A stretch of DNA of 64,000 nt from positions 620,001 through 684,000 of the forward strand of contig CAVOVH010000005.1 of NCBI GenBank assembly GCA_963699805.1, read 5' to 3'. Of this stretch, positions 9,006-17,527 are shown piece after piece. Every line of letters begins with the position of its first letter. Position 1 is the stretch's first letter. This DNA comes from JAGTVG01 sp963699805 (GTDB taxonomy: Bacteria > Bacteroidota > Bacteroidia > Cytophagales > Cyclobacteriaceae). Made by a program: the position numbers and the translations under genes. Below the pieces are notes generated by a model that worked only from the letters and a program-made list of their open reading frames with translations, was not told where the DNA came from and searched no databases.

Positions 9006-9333
9006 TTATGCTAATATTTCTACAAAGTTAACCTGAAAAATTCATGTATTATTCTATCCAAGGACCGATAAGGCACAAATTCCTGATATTTAAAATGATG
9101 CACCATAATTAATCATTTTACAATAATTCTCCAATGGTATTAAAATGAACCATTAAAATGATGCCTATCGAGGGTTAATCTCATTACGTATCTAATTGAA
9201 AATAAATGAGATCCCAACTGTTAATATCTAACTTTGACAATTATTTTTGAATAATCGGAGTTAAGACTTCCATAAATGTAACGGTTTTTTATCCGTGAAG
9301 TTTGTTAAATCCGGGAATGTTATCCGAGAATTT
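9006..9333. other. Intergenic region upstream of nadA with iterated motif
   Basis: This 328-bp AT-rich stretch has no convincing gene. It contains TTAAAATGATGC twice (9091-9102 and 9154-9165), TTAAAATGAACC once (9141-9152), and a reversed copy in TTAATCATTTTA (near 9110-9121). That gives four TAAAATGA-type units in 75 bp, beginning 85 bp upstream of the nadA start. The left end lies downstream of the small membrane-protein gene, so it should also hold that gene's 3' end. Confidence 0.5.
9091..9165. promoter_or_regulatory. Cluster of four TAAAATGA motifs, possible nadA operator
   Basis: Three direct copies of TTAAAATGA start at 9091, 9141 and 9154, and one inverted copy lies near 9110-9121. 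The first and third extend to an identical 12-mer, TTAAAATGATGC, 63 bp apart. Repeated and inverted arrangement close to a biosynthetic operon is what a repressor site would look like. I cannot name the regulator, and AT-rich sequence makes chance repeats more likely. Confidence 0.35.
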
Positions 9334-9789
9334 TCAACGTTGAATGATCTGTGGGATCAGATGAAAGAATTTAGATAATGCAAATGACCAGAAAACAGCA
9401 CTGATCAACATATACCCCAGTATTTGCTTTTTTGATCCGCCAAAGGCATGTACCAGAAGTGTCCCAATGATGGGTGAAAAAATAACAGGTGTAAGAAATG
9501 AAACACCGAAGAGACCATATTTTCTCCAGAATACGACGAATTTCCGGTTCCGTTTGGTAAATAATTTTTTGTCTCTTCGGAATATTTTATCCAGCCAGTG
9601 CCGGAAAGGTCGTCCAAAAAAAGAAATGATCAAAACAGTGGTCATCATCCCCAGAATGGTCAGAATCACCGTTTCAAAAAAGGTCAACCCCACGGCGGCG
9701 CCAAGTGTCGGTCCCCCGACAAACTTCAGCATGCTAATCAGATAAACGGTTAAATATTTCCCTAACCCGGACCAAATAGTTTCTACCAT
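9334..9789 (-). CDS. Small multi-pass membrane protein, possible small multidrug export family
   Basis: The 151-residue protein has three or four hydrophobic segments (about 8-35, 37-57, 95-116 and 122-143) with a Lys/Arg-rich loop between them (FRRDKKLFTKRNRKF). Layout and the GP-rich segment LTPVIFSPIIGTLL resemble the putative small multi-drug export family, although transport has not been shown for most members. Its ATG overlaps the last 7 bp of the antiporter gene upstream, so translation is probably coupled. Confidence 0.75.
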   Translation of the reverse strand: MVETIWSGLGKYLTVYLISMLKFVGGPTLGAAVGLTFFETVILTILGMMTTVLIISFFGRPFRHWLDKIFRRDKKLFTKRNRKFVVFWRKYGLFGVSFLTPVIFSPIIGTLLVHAFGGSKKQILGYMLISAVFWSFALSKFFHLIPQIIQR

Positions 9790-10730
9790 ACGACTGTATA
9801 AGTGTAATAAAAATAAATCAATAAAAGGATCACTCCATCCACTCGACTCACCTGTCTTCTTGTCAACATCAGCGGTAATACGACCAGTGTGATGCCCAAC
9901 ATCCAGATAATGTCTGTATGAAGAATGACATCACTCACCTTGATCTCAGTTATAATGCTGGTAATTCCAAGTATCGACAATACATTAAATATATTGGAAC
10001 CCATTAAATTACCCAATGCCAGATCCGTTTCCTTTTTAAAAGATGCAACACTTGAAGTTACCAATTCAGGTAGACTTGTGCCAATGGCTAATACTGTAAT
10101 ACCAATGATCCTTTCTTCAATTCCAAGAAGCCTGGCAAAGTCCTGGGCACTTCCCACAAACCATTCTGCACCAAAATACAATCCCGCAGATCCTAAAATA
10201 ATATACGATAAATCTTTTAAAAAGGTATGTGGTGATTTGGGCAGATCAAACTCATGTTCAAGCTCCTTCACTACCTTCATGTCCTTCCTTGATTTTCGGA
10301 CAATGAAAATAACATACACCACTAATATACCAATAAATAAGACCCCTTCATAGGAATCGACGAAACCTTCCCGTACCATCAGGTATAACAACAAAGAACT
10401 TCCCATCGTCATCGGCCAGTCTATTATAAGACTGTTTTTCTGAACATAGATCGGTGAAATGATCGATGCTATACCTAAAACAAGCGCCAGGTTACAAATG
10501 TTTGAACCGATCACATTTCCCATCGCGAGGTCAGGGCTACCGGCCAGGGCTGATTTGATACTGATTACCAATTCAGGAGAAGAGGTACCGAATGCAACGA
10601 TTGTAAGCCCAACTACCAATGGAGATATTTTAAGTCTCAACGCAATACTGGAGGCTCCCTTCACCAGGAAATCACCTCCGAGAATGAGGACCCCCAATCC
10701 AATAATTAGAATCAGAATATTCAGCAACAT
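9783..10730 (-). CDS. Calcium/sodium antiporter, CaCA family (YrbG type)
   Basis: This is an inner-membrane cation exchanger with about ten transmembrane segments. The two signature alpha-repeats are clear: GTSSPELVISIKSAL near residues 48-62 followed by GNVIGSNICN, and GTSLPELVTSSVASF followed by GNLMGSNIFN about 160 residues later. These hold the ion-coordinating acidic residues. The length of 315 residues is normal. It starts 23 bp after upp and overlaps the next gene by 7 bp, so upp, antiporter and small membrane protein look like one leftward transcript. The transported ion cannot be fixed from sequence. Confidence 0.92.
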   Translation of the reverse strand: MLLNILILIIGLGVLILGGDFLVKGASSIALRLKISPLVVGLTIVAFGTSSPELVISIKSALAGSPDLAMGNVIGSNICNLALVLGIASIISPIYVQKNSLIIDWPMTMGSSLLLYLMVREGFVDSYEGVLFIGILVVYVIFIVRKSRKDMKVVKELEHEFDLPKSPHTFLKDLSYIILGSAGLYFGAEWFVGSAQDFARLLGIEERIIGITVLAIGTSLPELVTSSVASFKKETDLALGNLMGSNIFNVLSILGITSIITEIKVSDVILHTDIIWMLGITLVVLPLMLTRRQVSRVDGVILLLIYFYYTYTVVW

Positions 10731-10753
10731 ATCTTCCTCAACTGATCTTTATC

Positions 10754-11407
10754 CTATAATTTTTTACCAAAACTCAAGTCCCCTGCATCTCCCAATCCAG
10801 GAACGATGTAGGACTTATCATTAAGATTCTCGTCAATATCACCAAACCAGAACTCTGCAGGAATTTTAATTTTATTTTGTAAATAATGATAACCTTCCCT
10901 GGCTCCTATCAGCGCTGCAATGAATATCCGGCTAGGCTGACCATAATTTAAAATATAATTAACGGCTTTTATAATAGATCTTCCTGTGGCAATCATGGGA
11001 TCTACCAGTATTACTGGTTTATTGTTTACATCACCTATGGCCGTATACCCCATTTCAATCTCAAATTGATGACTTTTATTCTGATTTGACCTGAATGCTC
11101 CAATAAAACCACTTTCCGAATGATTAAAAATATTGATGAATCCTTTATAAAACGGAATCCCTGCCCTGAGAATCGTAATGATGTAAGGTGGATCTTTCAT
11201 TATCTGCATCCTGGAAGTCCCCAACGGTGTTTCGATCGTTCTAACTTCATATTCAAACCGTTTGGAAATTTCATAGGCCAATATTTCTCCAGTTTTTTCC
11301 ATATTCCACCTGAACCGTAACCCATCCTCCTGAATTTTTTTATCCCTTAATTCCGCAATGAAATTATTAACGATCGAATTCTGCTTTGTTAAGATATGAA
11401 GTGACAA
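10754..11407 (-). CDS. upp: Uracil phosphoribosyltransferase
   Basis: Upp makes UMP from uracil and PRPP in pyrimidine salvage. The PRPP-binding loop is VILVDPMIATGRS, near residues 131-143, and the C-terminal uracil-binding segment is YIVPGLGDAGDLSFG, diagnostic for the family. The 217 residues match the usual length. It is divergent from the purine salvage gene hpt, separated by a 265-bp AT-rich region. Confidence 0.95.
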   Translation of the reverse strand: MSLHILTKQNSIVNNFIAELRDKKIQEDGLRFRWNMEKTGEILAYEISKRFEYEVRTIETPLGTSRMQIMKDPPYIITILRAGIPFYKGFINIFNHSESGFIGAFRSNQNKSHQFEIEMGYTAIGDVNNKPVILVDPMIATGRSIIKAVNYILNYGQPSRIFIAALIGAREGYHYLQNKIKIPAEFWFGDIDENLNDKSYIVPGLGDAGDLSFGKKL

Positions 11408-11672
11408 TTTCCTTGGTTTTTAAAATTTAAGATATCTATATTTCTTTAAATAATTTAATTTTTTATAGAAAAATTTAAAATAAAGCGAAAATAGAGAATT
11501 TAATGTAAATCGAAAAAAATAAATTAAATGGGACCTGGATTTATTTGAGAAATTAGGTACGATTATGATTGGGAAAGACAGGAAAAAGATGGTTGCAATG
11601 ATCCGTAATCGTTTATTTTTTTATAATCAAATGCATTGATCTATCTTTATGGACTGAAAATAAATAGGTTTA

Positions 11673-12197
11673 ATGAAAATACTGGATCTTGAATTCAAAC
11701 CTTTCATCAAGGAAAAGGAAATTCAGCATGCTGTTATGAATTTAGGGGAAAAATTGAACCAGGAATATGCAGATCGTAATCCCCTATTCCTCGTAATCTT
11801 GAACGGGGCATTTATTTTTGCGGCTGATCTCTTCAGGGAATTAAAAATAAAGACTGAGGTATCTTTTATCAAATTATCCTCTTATCATGAGACCACCAGT
11901 ACAGGGAGCGTAAGGGAATTAATCGGATTGAACCATTCCATTTTTAACAGAAACCTGATCATTTTAGAAGATATTATCGATACGGGATTAACTTTGCAGC
12001 ATACCATGGATGCCTTACAGAATCTTGGTGCCGCTTCTATCGAGGTCGTTACTTTATTTTTAAAACCTGATTCCTTCAAAAAACGGATCGATGTAAAATA
12101 TATTGGATTTAAAATTCCCAATGAATTTATAATTGGATATGGGATGGATTATGAGGGTTATGGTCGAAATTTAAAAGACGTTTATATACAAAAATAA
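11673..12197 (+). CDS. hpt: Hypoxanthine phosphoribosyltransferase
   Basis: Hpt converts hypoxanthine (and often guanine) to the nucleotide with PRPP. The PRPP motif LIILEDIIDTGLTL covers about residues 95-108, with E99, D100 and D103 in the usual places. VILNGAFIFAADL near 41-53 and SYHETTSTGSV near 70-80 are the other family segments. It is 174 residues long. It begins a rightward run hpt-adk-obgE with gaps of 10 and -4 bp, a common Bacteroidota order. Confidence 0.95.
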   Translation: MKILDLEFKPFIKEKEIQHAVMNLGEKLNQEYADRNPLFLVILNGAFIFAADLFRELKIKTEVSFIKLSSYHETTSTGSVRELIGLNHSIFNRNLIILEDIIDTGLTLQHTMDALQNLGAASIEVVTLFLKPDSFKKRIDVKYIGFKIPNEFIIGYGMDYEGYGRNLKDVYIQK

Positions 12198-12207
12198 TTT
12201 TTTAATC

Positions 12208-12801
12208 ATGATGTTGAATATTGTACTTTTTGGACCCCCGGGTGCCGGGAAAGGCACACAAAGTGAAAAAATCATTAAAAAATACTATTTGACCCATCTA
12301 TCTACCGGAGATTTGTTCCGTAAGCATCTGAGCGAGGGGACAGAATTGGGAAAGCTGGCCCAGAAATATATGGATGAGGGAAACCTGGTACCGGATGAGG
12401 TCGTCATCAGGATGGTGGAATTCAAAATTAAAAACGAGAACAATACTCCCGGATTTATTTTCGATGGATTTCCGCGAACGGTAAACCAGGCGAAAGCACT
12501 GGATATTTTATTGAATAAAATGGGGCAGCCCATATCTGGGATGATCATTCTGGACGTTGATGAAGAGGAACTTAAAAAGCGGATTTTACTTCGTGGACAG
12601 AGTTCAGGCAGGTCAGATGATCAGGATGAAGAAAAGATCAATAACCGGATCCGTGTGTACCGGGAAGAAACAATACCAGTTGCAGAATATTATCAACAAC
12701 AGAATAAACTATACAAAATAAAAGGTGTCGGTACCATCGATTACATTTTTCAGCATATCTGTGAGGTAATCGACAAGCTCCCTGTTAATATGATTGAATG
12801 A
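12208..12801 (+). CDS. adk: Adenylate kinase
   Basis: Adk interconverts ATP, ADP and AMP. The P-loop GPPGAGKGTQ is at residues 9-18, the AMP-binding STGDLFR near 34-40, and DGFPRT near 89-94. The LID region (RGQSSGRSDDQDE) is of the short type without zinc cysteines, as usual in Bacteroidota. Two adjacent ATGs (12208 and 12211) could start it. The stop overlaps the obgE start as ATGA, indicating translational coupling. Confidence 0.96.
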   Translation: MMLNIVLFGPPGAGKGTQSEKIIKKYYLTHLSTGDLFRKHLSEGTELGKLAQKYMDEGNLVPDEVVIRMVEFKIKNENNTPGFIFDGFPRTVNQAKALDILLNKMGQPISGMIILDVDEEELKKRILLRGQSSGRSDDQDEEKINNRIRVYREETIPVAEYYQQQNKLYKIKGVGTIDYIFQHICEVIDKLPVNMIE

Positions 12802-13787
12802 CTTCAAACTTCATAGATTATGTAAAAATATTTACGCATTCCGGAAGCGGTGGAGCTGGCTCGGCGCACTTCCGGCGTGAAAAATTTGTGCCGAAGGGGG
12901 GGCCGGATGGTGGAGATGGAGGAAGAGGTGGGCATGTGATCCTGAAAGGGAACCAACAATTATGGACCTTACTTCACCTTAAATACAGGAAACATGTCAT
13001 AGCAGGTAAAGGCAACAATGGTGAAGGGAGCAATCGAACGGGAGGTGATGGTTCGGATGTAATTCTTGAAGTTCCACTGGGTACCATTGCCAGAAATGCA
13101 GATACGAATGAATTCATCAATGAGATCATTGATGACAAGCAGGAAATCATCATCACTCCAGGAGGAAAAGGAGGACTGGGAAATAATCATTTTAAAACGG
13201 CCACCAATCAATCTCCTCGATATGCACAACCTGGAGAACCCGGGATCGAACAAACCGTCATTCTGGAACTTAAAATCCTGGCAGATGTAGGACTTGTCGG
13301 ATTTCCAAATGCAGGTAAATCAACCCTGCTTTCCGTATTATCTGCAGCTAAACCAAAAATAGCAGATTACCCATTCACAACCCTGACTCCCAATCTTGGC
13401 GTTGTCCCTTACCATGATTACAGGTCCTTTGTTATGGCGGATATCCCCGGGATCATAGAAGGTGCTTCAAAAGGGAAAGGCCTGGGACACAGGTTTCTCA
13501 GGCATATTGAAAGAAATTCAGTATTGCTGTTCCTGATCCCGGCTGATACTGAAAATGTGGTAAATGAATATCAGGTCCTAATATCGGAGCTCAAGAAATA
13601 CAATCCTGAACTTATGGACAAAAAACGACTTTTAGCCATTTCAAAATCAGATTTACTGGATGAGGAGCTCAGGGAGGAACTGGAGAAAGAATTACCGGAA
13701 AAAATACCCTCGTTATTTATTTCATCTGTCAATCAGGTGGGTCTTACTGAGTTAAAAGACCAACTATGGAGACTTCTTAACAGTTAA
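12798..13787 (+). CDS. obgE: GTPase ObgE/CgtA
   Basis: Obg is an essential GTPase linked to 50S ribosome assembly and stress. The glycine-rich Obg fold covers residues 1-158 (GGPDGGDGGRGGHV). The GTPase domain follows with G1 GFPNAGKST at 168-176, G3 DIPGIIEGAS and a G4 SKSD motif. The protein ends soon after the G domain at 329 residues and lacks the extra C-terminal domain found in some Gram-positive Obg proteins. It overlaps adk by 4 bp. Confidence 0.96.
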   Translation: MTSNFIDYVKIFTHSGSGGAGSAHFRREKFVPKGGPDGGDGGRGGHVILKGNQQLWTLLHLKYRKHVIAGKGNNGEGSNRTGGDGSDVILEVPLGTIARNADTNEFINEIIDDKQEIIITPGGKGGLGNNHFKTATNQSPRYAQPGEPGIEQTVILELKILADVGLVGFPNAGKSTLLSVLSAAKPKIADYPFTTLTPNLGVVPYHDYRSFVMADIPGIIEGASKGKGLGHRFLRHIERNSVLLFLIPADTENVVNEYQVLISELKKYNPELMDKKRLLAISKSDLLDEELREELEKELPEKIPSLFISSVNQVGLTELKDQLWRLLNS

Positions 13788-13834
13788 AATGCCAATATGT
13801 CATATATTTGGGAGTTGGCAAAAAAGTTGTTGAT

Positions 13835-13842
13835 TAATTTTG
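13835..13842 (+). promoter_or_regulatory. grpE: Possible -7 box of the grpE-dnaJ promoter
   Basis: TAATTTTG fits the Bacteroidota -7 consensus 21 bp before the grpE ATG. The nearest TTTG upstream (13807-13810) is 24 bp away, slightly too far for the usual 19-21 bp, so the assignment is tentative. I see no CIRCE inverted repeat in the 76-bp gap. Confidence 0.4.
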
Positions 13843-13863
13843 AATCTAGTAAACGGGTGAACT

Positions 13864-14451
13864 ATGTCAAAAGATATGGAAAAAGAAATAATGACAGATA
13901 AAAATAGCGTGGATGAAAAAGGATCATCTCATGAAACGGATCAGAGGAAGGATAAAAATATCCCTAAATCAAAAAAAGTACATAAGCATGATCATAAGGA
14001 GATTGAAAAACTGAATATTGAAATAGCAGAGTTAAAGGAAAAATATTTACGGATCTATTCTGAGTTTGATAACTACAGGAGACGAACGGCAAAAGAAAAG
14101 CTTGAATTGATCAGTACCGCCAATGAAGATCTGATGATCGAATTACTCCCTGTAATTGATGATTTCGAAAGGGCCCTCAAGGCAATGGAAGAAAACCATA
14201 CCGAATGTAATTCGATCAAGGAAGGCATTCTTTTAATATTTAACAAACTCAAAAAAGTAACTGAAAAAAAGGGATTGAAGTTAATGGAATCTAAACCAGG
14301 AGATTCATTTGATACTGAAATTCATGAAGCGATCAGTCAAATTCCGGCTCCTGATGAGAAGTTTAAAGGAAAGATCGTTGATACCATTGAGAGAGGCTAT
14401 TATCTTAATGATAAGGTGATTCGATTTGCCAAAGTTGTAATAGGAGCATAA
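13864..14451 (+). CDS. grpE: Nucleotide exchange factor GrpE
   Basis: GrpE speeds ADP release from DnaK. The 195-residue protein has a charged, poorly conserved N-terminus (1-45), a long coiled-coil with the family segment FDNYRRRTAKEK near 69-80, and the C-terminal beta domain ending DKVIRFAKVVIG. It is 4 bp upstream of dnaJ, so the two co-chaperones are an operon; dnaK is not in this window. Confidence 0.96.
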   Translation: MSKDMEKEIMTDKNSVDEKGSSHETDQRKDKNIPKSKKVHKHDHKEIEKLNIEIAELKEKYLRIYSEFDNYRRRTAKEKLELISTANEDLMIELLPVIDDFERALKAMEENHTECNSIKEGILLIFNKLKKVTEKKGLKLMESKPGDSFDTEIHEAISQIPAPDEKFKGKIVDTIERGYYLNDKVIRFAKVVIGA

Positions 14452-14455
14452 AATA

Positions 14456-15568
14456 ATGTCAAAACGGGATTATTACGAAATACTGGGTATAGACAAAAAT
14501 GCCACTGCGGATGAAATAAAAAAGTCCTACCGGAAAATTGCCATCAAATACCATCCGGACAAGAATCCGGGGAACAATGAGGCCGAAGAAAAATTCAAAG
14601 AAGCCGCGGAAGCATATGAAGTCCTAAGCAATGCAGAAAAAAGAGCACAGTACGATCGCTTTGGTCATTCAGGTATGCGTGGAGGAGGATTCAGCGGTGG
14701 AGGAATGTCGATGGAAGACATCTTTTCACAATTTGGAGATATTTTCGGTGGTTCAGCCTTTGAAAGTTTCTTCGGTGGCGCCACAGGAGGAAGATCCGGA
14801 ATGGGCCGGAGAGGGAGTAATCTCCGGATCAAGCTGAAAATGAATCTTGAAGAAATTGCCAATGGTGTTGAAAAGAAAATAAAAGTAAAACGGCTGGTTC
14901 TGGCTGATGGCGTAACATTTAAAAACTGTTCCAAATGCCATGGATCCGGTCAGATAAGGAAGGTCGTGAATACCATGCTGGGACAAATGGTATCAGCGAC
15001 CACCTGTTATAATTGTCATGGATCCGGAAAAGTAATTGATAAAAAACCAAATGGGGTCGACAATACCGGATTGGTGCATAAGGAAGAAATAATCAACATT
15101 AAAATACCAACCGGAGTTTCTGATGGCATGCAACTTTCAATGTCGGGCAAAGGAAACATGGCACCGGGCGGAAGTCATCCCGGAGATTTACTGATCATCA
15201 TTGAAGAAATTGAACATGAATTTCTAAAGCGGGACGGAAATAATCTGATCTTTGATCTGTATATCAGTTTTATTGATGCGGCCCTTGGCACAGACCTGGA
15301 AGTACCAACTATCGACGGAAAAGTTAAGATCAAGCTTGATCCGGGAACACAGAGTGGAAAAATATTGAGATTGCGTGGGAAAGGAATCAAGGACATCGAT
15401 GGTTATGGAAAAGGTGATCAATTAATTTATATAAATATCTGGACGCCCAAAAACCTGTCTCATGAAGAGCGGACGAAGCTGGAATCACTCAAGGACTCGC
15501 CCAATTTCCAACCCAATCCAAGTCCCAATGAAAAAGGATTCTTCGAAAAAATGAAGGAATTTTTCTAG
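14456..15568 (+). CDS. dnaJ: Molecular chaperone DnaJ with a two-motif zinc finger
   Basis: DnaJ delivers substrates to DnaK and stimulates its ATPase. The J domain occupies residues 1-70 with HPD at 33-35. A Gly/Phe-rich stretch (72-115) follows. The zinc-finger region has only two CXXCXGXG motifs (C159/C162 and C185/C188) instead of the four in E. coli DnaJ, so it can form one zinc site. I recall the same reduction in Flavobacterium-type DnaJ, so it is probably a lineage trait and not damage. The C-terminal substrate domains are complete. Length is 370 residues; the stop is TAG. Confidence 0.95.
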   Translation: MSKRDYYEILGIDKNATADEIKKSYRKIAIKYHPDKNPGNNEAEEKFKEAAEAYEVLSNAEKRAQYDRFGHSGMRGGGFSGGGMSMEDIFSQFGDIFGGSAFESFFGGATGGRSGMGRRGSNLRIKLKMNLEEIANGVEKKIKVKRLVLADGVTFKNCSKCHGSGQIRKVVNTMLGQMVSATTCYNCHGSGKVIDKKPNGVDNTGLVHKEEIINIKIPTGVSDGMQLSMSGKGNMAPGGSHPGDLLIIIEEIEHEFLKRDGNNLIFDLYISFIDAALGTDLEVPTIDGKVKIKLDPGTQSGKILRLRGKGIKDIDGYGKGDQLIYINIWTPKNLSHEERTKLESLKDSPNFQPNPSPNEKGFFEKMKEFF

Positions 15569-15664
15569 GATCGGCAAAATCCTGATTGCCAATAAATAAA
15601 GGTTAAGAATTGAAATTTTTACTTCCGTGCAACCTATCTAAGGTTTTCATCGTAAGTACAGCTT

Positions 15665-16552
15665 ATGTTGAGGGGGATATTGCTGATATCAATTCTTTTG
15701 CCTGTTTTCTCCGGACTTCATGGCCAGGTTAAGAGATTCTATACACTTGAAAACGGGGATTTTGACAAGGTCAATATCATACTCAAGGCAACCTCGAATT
15801 CCTGTTGTATCAAACCCACTGTGAATCCAAACCTCGTTAATGTGTTTGGTTTTGAGAACAACAGTGAACCAACTATCTATTCCTCCTCCATATCCTCCGA
15901 TCGCATTGAACGTCTGGTGATCAATCTTGACAATTCTTCAGGTGAAAATGAGGTTTCTTTATCTGATAAATTTTTTAAATCAAGCAGCTCGATAGACAAT
16001 CATTGGGACTTATATCTATCCAAGGAAAAACCCATGAAATTACTTCTGAGTTATGCAATTGGGGATGCGTCAGTTGATCTTTCCAACCTGCCCATTGAAC
16101 GCCTGAAAATTAATACCGGAAGTGCGAATGTCAATGTGAGCTATATGGAAGGCAGGAGTAACCTGGTTGAGATGGATACGTTTTATGTCAAAGTTGATCT
16201 TGGATCATTGACTGTGTCCAAAATGAACCATTCCAGGGCCCATACCGTGATAGCAGACGTAAATTTCGGTGCATTATTAATGGATTATTCCAATAGTCTC
16301 GAAAATCCAAGCCATGTATTTGCCAGTGTGGGAGCAGGAAATTTAATTATTGGACTGCCCGCCTCAAAAGAAATCCCTGTAATCATTAATATCCATAATT
16401 CCCCACTCTGCCACGTGAAATTGCCAAAAAACTTCAGTAAAAAGGACAACCACGTTTACATCAGCGAATCATATGCCGAGAACGCTCCCAATGCACTTTC
16501 ATTTGATCTGGACGTGGCAGTGGGTCAAATCAAATTTGTAGATTCAAAATAG
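15665..16552 (+). CDS. Secreted beta-rich protein of unknown function
   Basis: The 295-residue product starts with a signal peptide (LLISILLPVFSGLHGQ, cleavage near residue 21). The mature part is Ser/Asn-rich with regularly spaced short beta segments (LKINTGSANVNVSY, FYVKVDLGSLTVSKM, IADVNFGALLMDY, ASVGAGNLIIGL). This repeating pattern resembles the DUF4097/putative adhesin beta-solenoid fold, but the match is by eye and weak. It lies between dnaJ (97 bp) and an ABC exporter operon (61 bp). No catalytic motif is visible. Confidence 0.8.
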   Translation: MLRGILLISILLPVFSGLHGQVKRFYTLENGDFDKVNIILKATSNSCCIKPTVNPNLVNVFGFENNSEPTIYSSSISSDRIERLVINLDNSSGENEVSLSDKFFKSSSSIDNHWDLYLSKEKPMKLLLSYAIGDASVDLSNLPIERLKINTGSANVNVSYMEGRSNLVEMDTFYVKVDLGSLTVSKMNHSRAHTVIADVNFGALLMDYSNSLENPSHVFASVGAGNLIIGLPASKEIPVIINIHNSPLCHVKLPKNFSKKDNHVYISESYAENAPNALSFDLDVAVGQIKFVDSK

Positions 16553-16612
16553 TATATCTGCACCATAAAATTTTTATCTTAGCCAATGTAATCGATCATT
16601 TTTAATACAATT

Positions 16613-17527
16613 GTGGATTTACTATATACCGAAGGCATTTCAAAAAGTTACGGTGATTTTTGGGCATTGAAAAAAATAAACATTCATGTTCCTCAAAAAT
16701 CCATATTCGGATTGCTGGGTCCCAACGGTGCCGGTAAAACGACTCTCATCAGAATCATTACACAGATCATATTTGCCGATGAAGGGGAAATATATTTTGA
16801 GAATAAAAAAATAAAACCTGGTGATATCAGTATGATCGGTTATCTGCCGGAAGAAAGAGGTCTGTATAAAAAGATGAAGGTTGGCGAACATCTGATCTAC
16901 CTAGCCCGATTGAAAGGACTGTCCCTACAAGAAGCACGTGAAAAAATAAAATACTGGCTGAAAAAGTTCGACATCCTATCCTGGTGGGGTAAAAAGATCG
17001 AAGACCTCTCAAAGGGAATGCAGCAGAAGATCCAGTTCATTTCCACCATCTTGCATGAACCCAGGTTGATCATCCTGGATGAACCTTTCTCGGGATTTGA
17101 CCCGATCAATGCCAACCTGATCAAGGATGAAATTCTGGAGCTGAGGGAAAGGGGCAGCACGATCATTTTCTCAACACATAGAATGGAATCGGTTGAAGAA
17201 TTATGTGATTATATCGCCTTGATTCACCAATCAAAAGTGATACTGGATGGTTCAAAACAGGAAATCAAACAGAAATATAAAAGCGATACGTTTGTAATAG
17301 AACACCGGGATAATTTTATTGATTTGAATCCGCGATTTAATCTTCTGCAGAAAAGTCTGCTCGAGGAAAATTTTTACAAGTCGGTCATTCAAATCAATAA
17401 TGGGAAAAGTCCGAATGACCTTCTCTCTGAATTGATTCCAAAGGTACAGATCCAATCCTTTATGGAACAGATCCCGAGCATGAATGAAATTTTTATTAGC
17501 CAGGTAAATGAAATGAAAAATGAATAA
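16613..17527 (+). CDS. ABC transporter ATP-binding protein (NatA-like exporter)
   Basis: This is the ATPase of an ABC-2 type exporter. The 304-residue product has Walker A GPNGAGKT at 36-43, the signature LSKGMQQK, Walker B LIILDEPFSGFDP and the switch histidine in STHRM. A C-terminal extension of about 90 residues matches the accessory domain (DUF4162) of Na+-exporter-type ATPases. It starts with GTG at 16613. It overlaps the permease gene by 8 bp. The substrate is unknown; NatA-like is a family label only. Confidence 0.92.
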   Translation: MDLLYTEGISKSYGDFWALKKINIHVPQKSIFGLLGPNGAGKTTLIRIITQIIFADEGEIYFENKKIKPGDISMIGYLPEERGLYKKMKVGEHLIYLARLKGLSLQEAREKIKYWLKKFDILSWWGKKIEDLSKGMQQKIQFISTILHEPRLIILDEPFSGFDPINANLIKDEILELRERGSTIIFSTHRMESVEELCDYIALIHQSKVILDGSKQEIKQKYKSDTFVIEHRDNFIDLNPRFNLLQKSLLEENFYKSVIQINNGKSPNDLLSELIPKVQIQSFMEQIPSMNEIFISQVNEMKNE

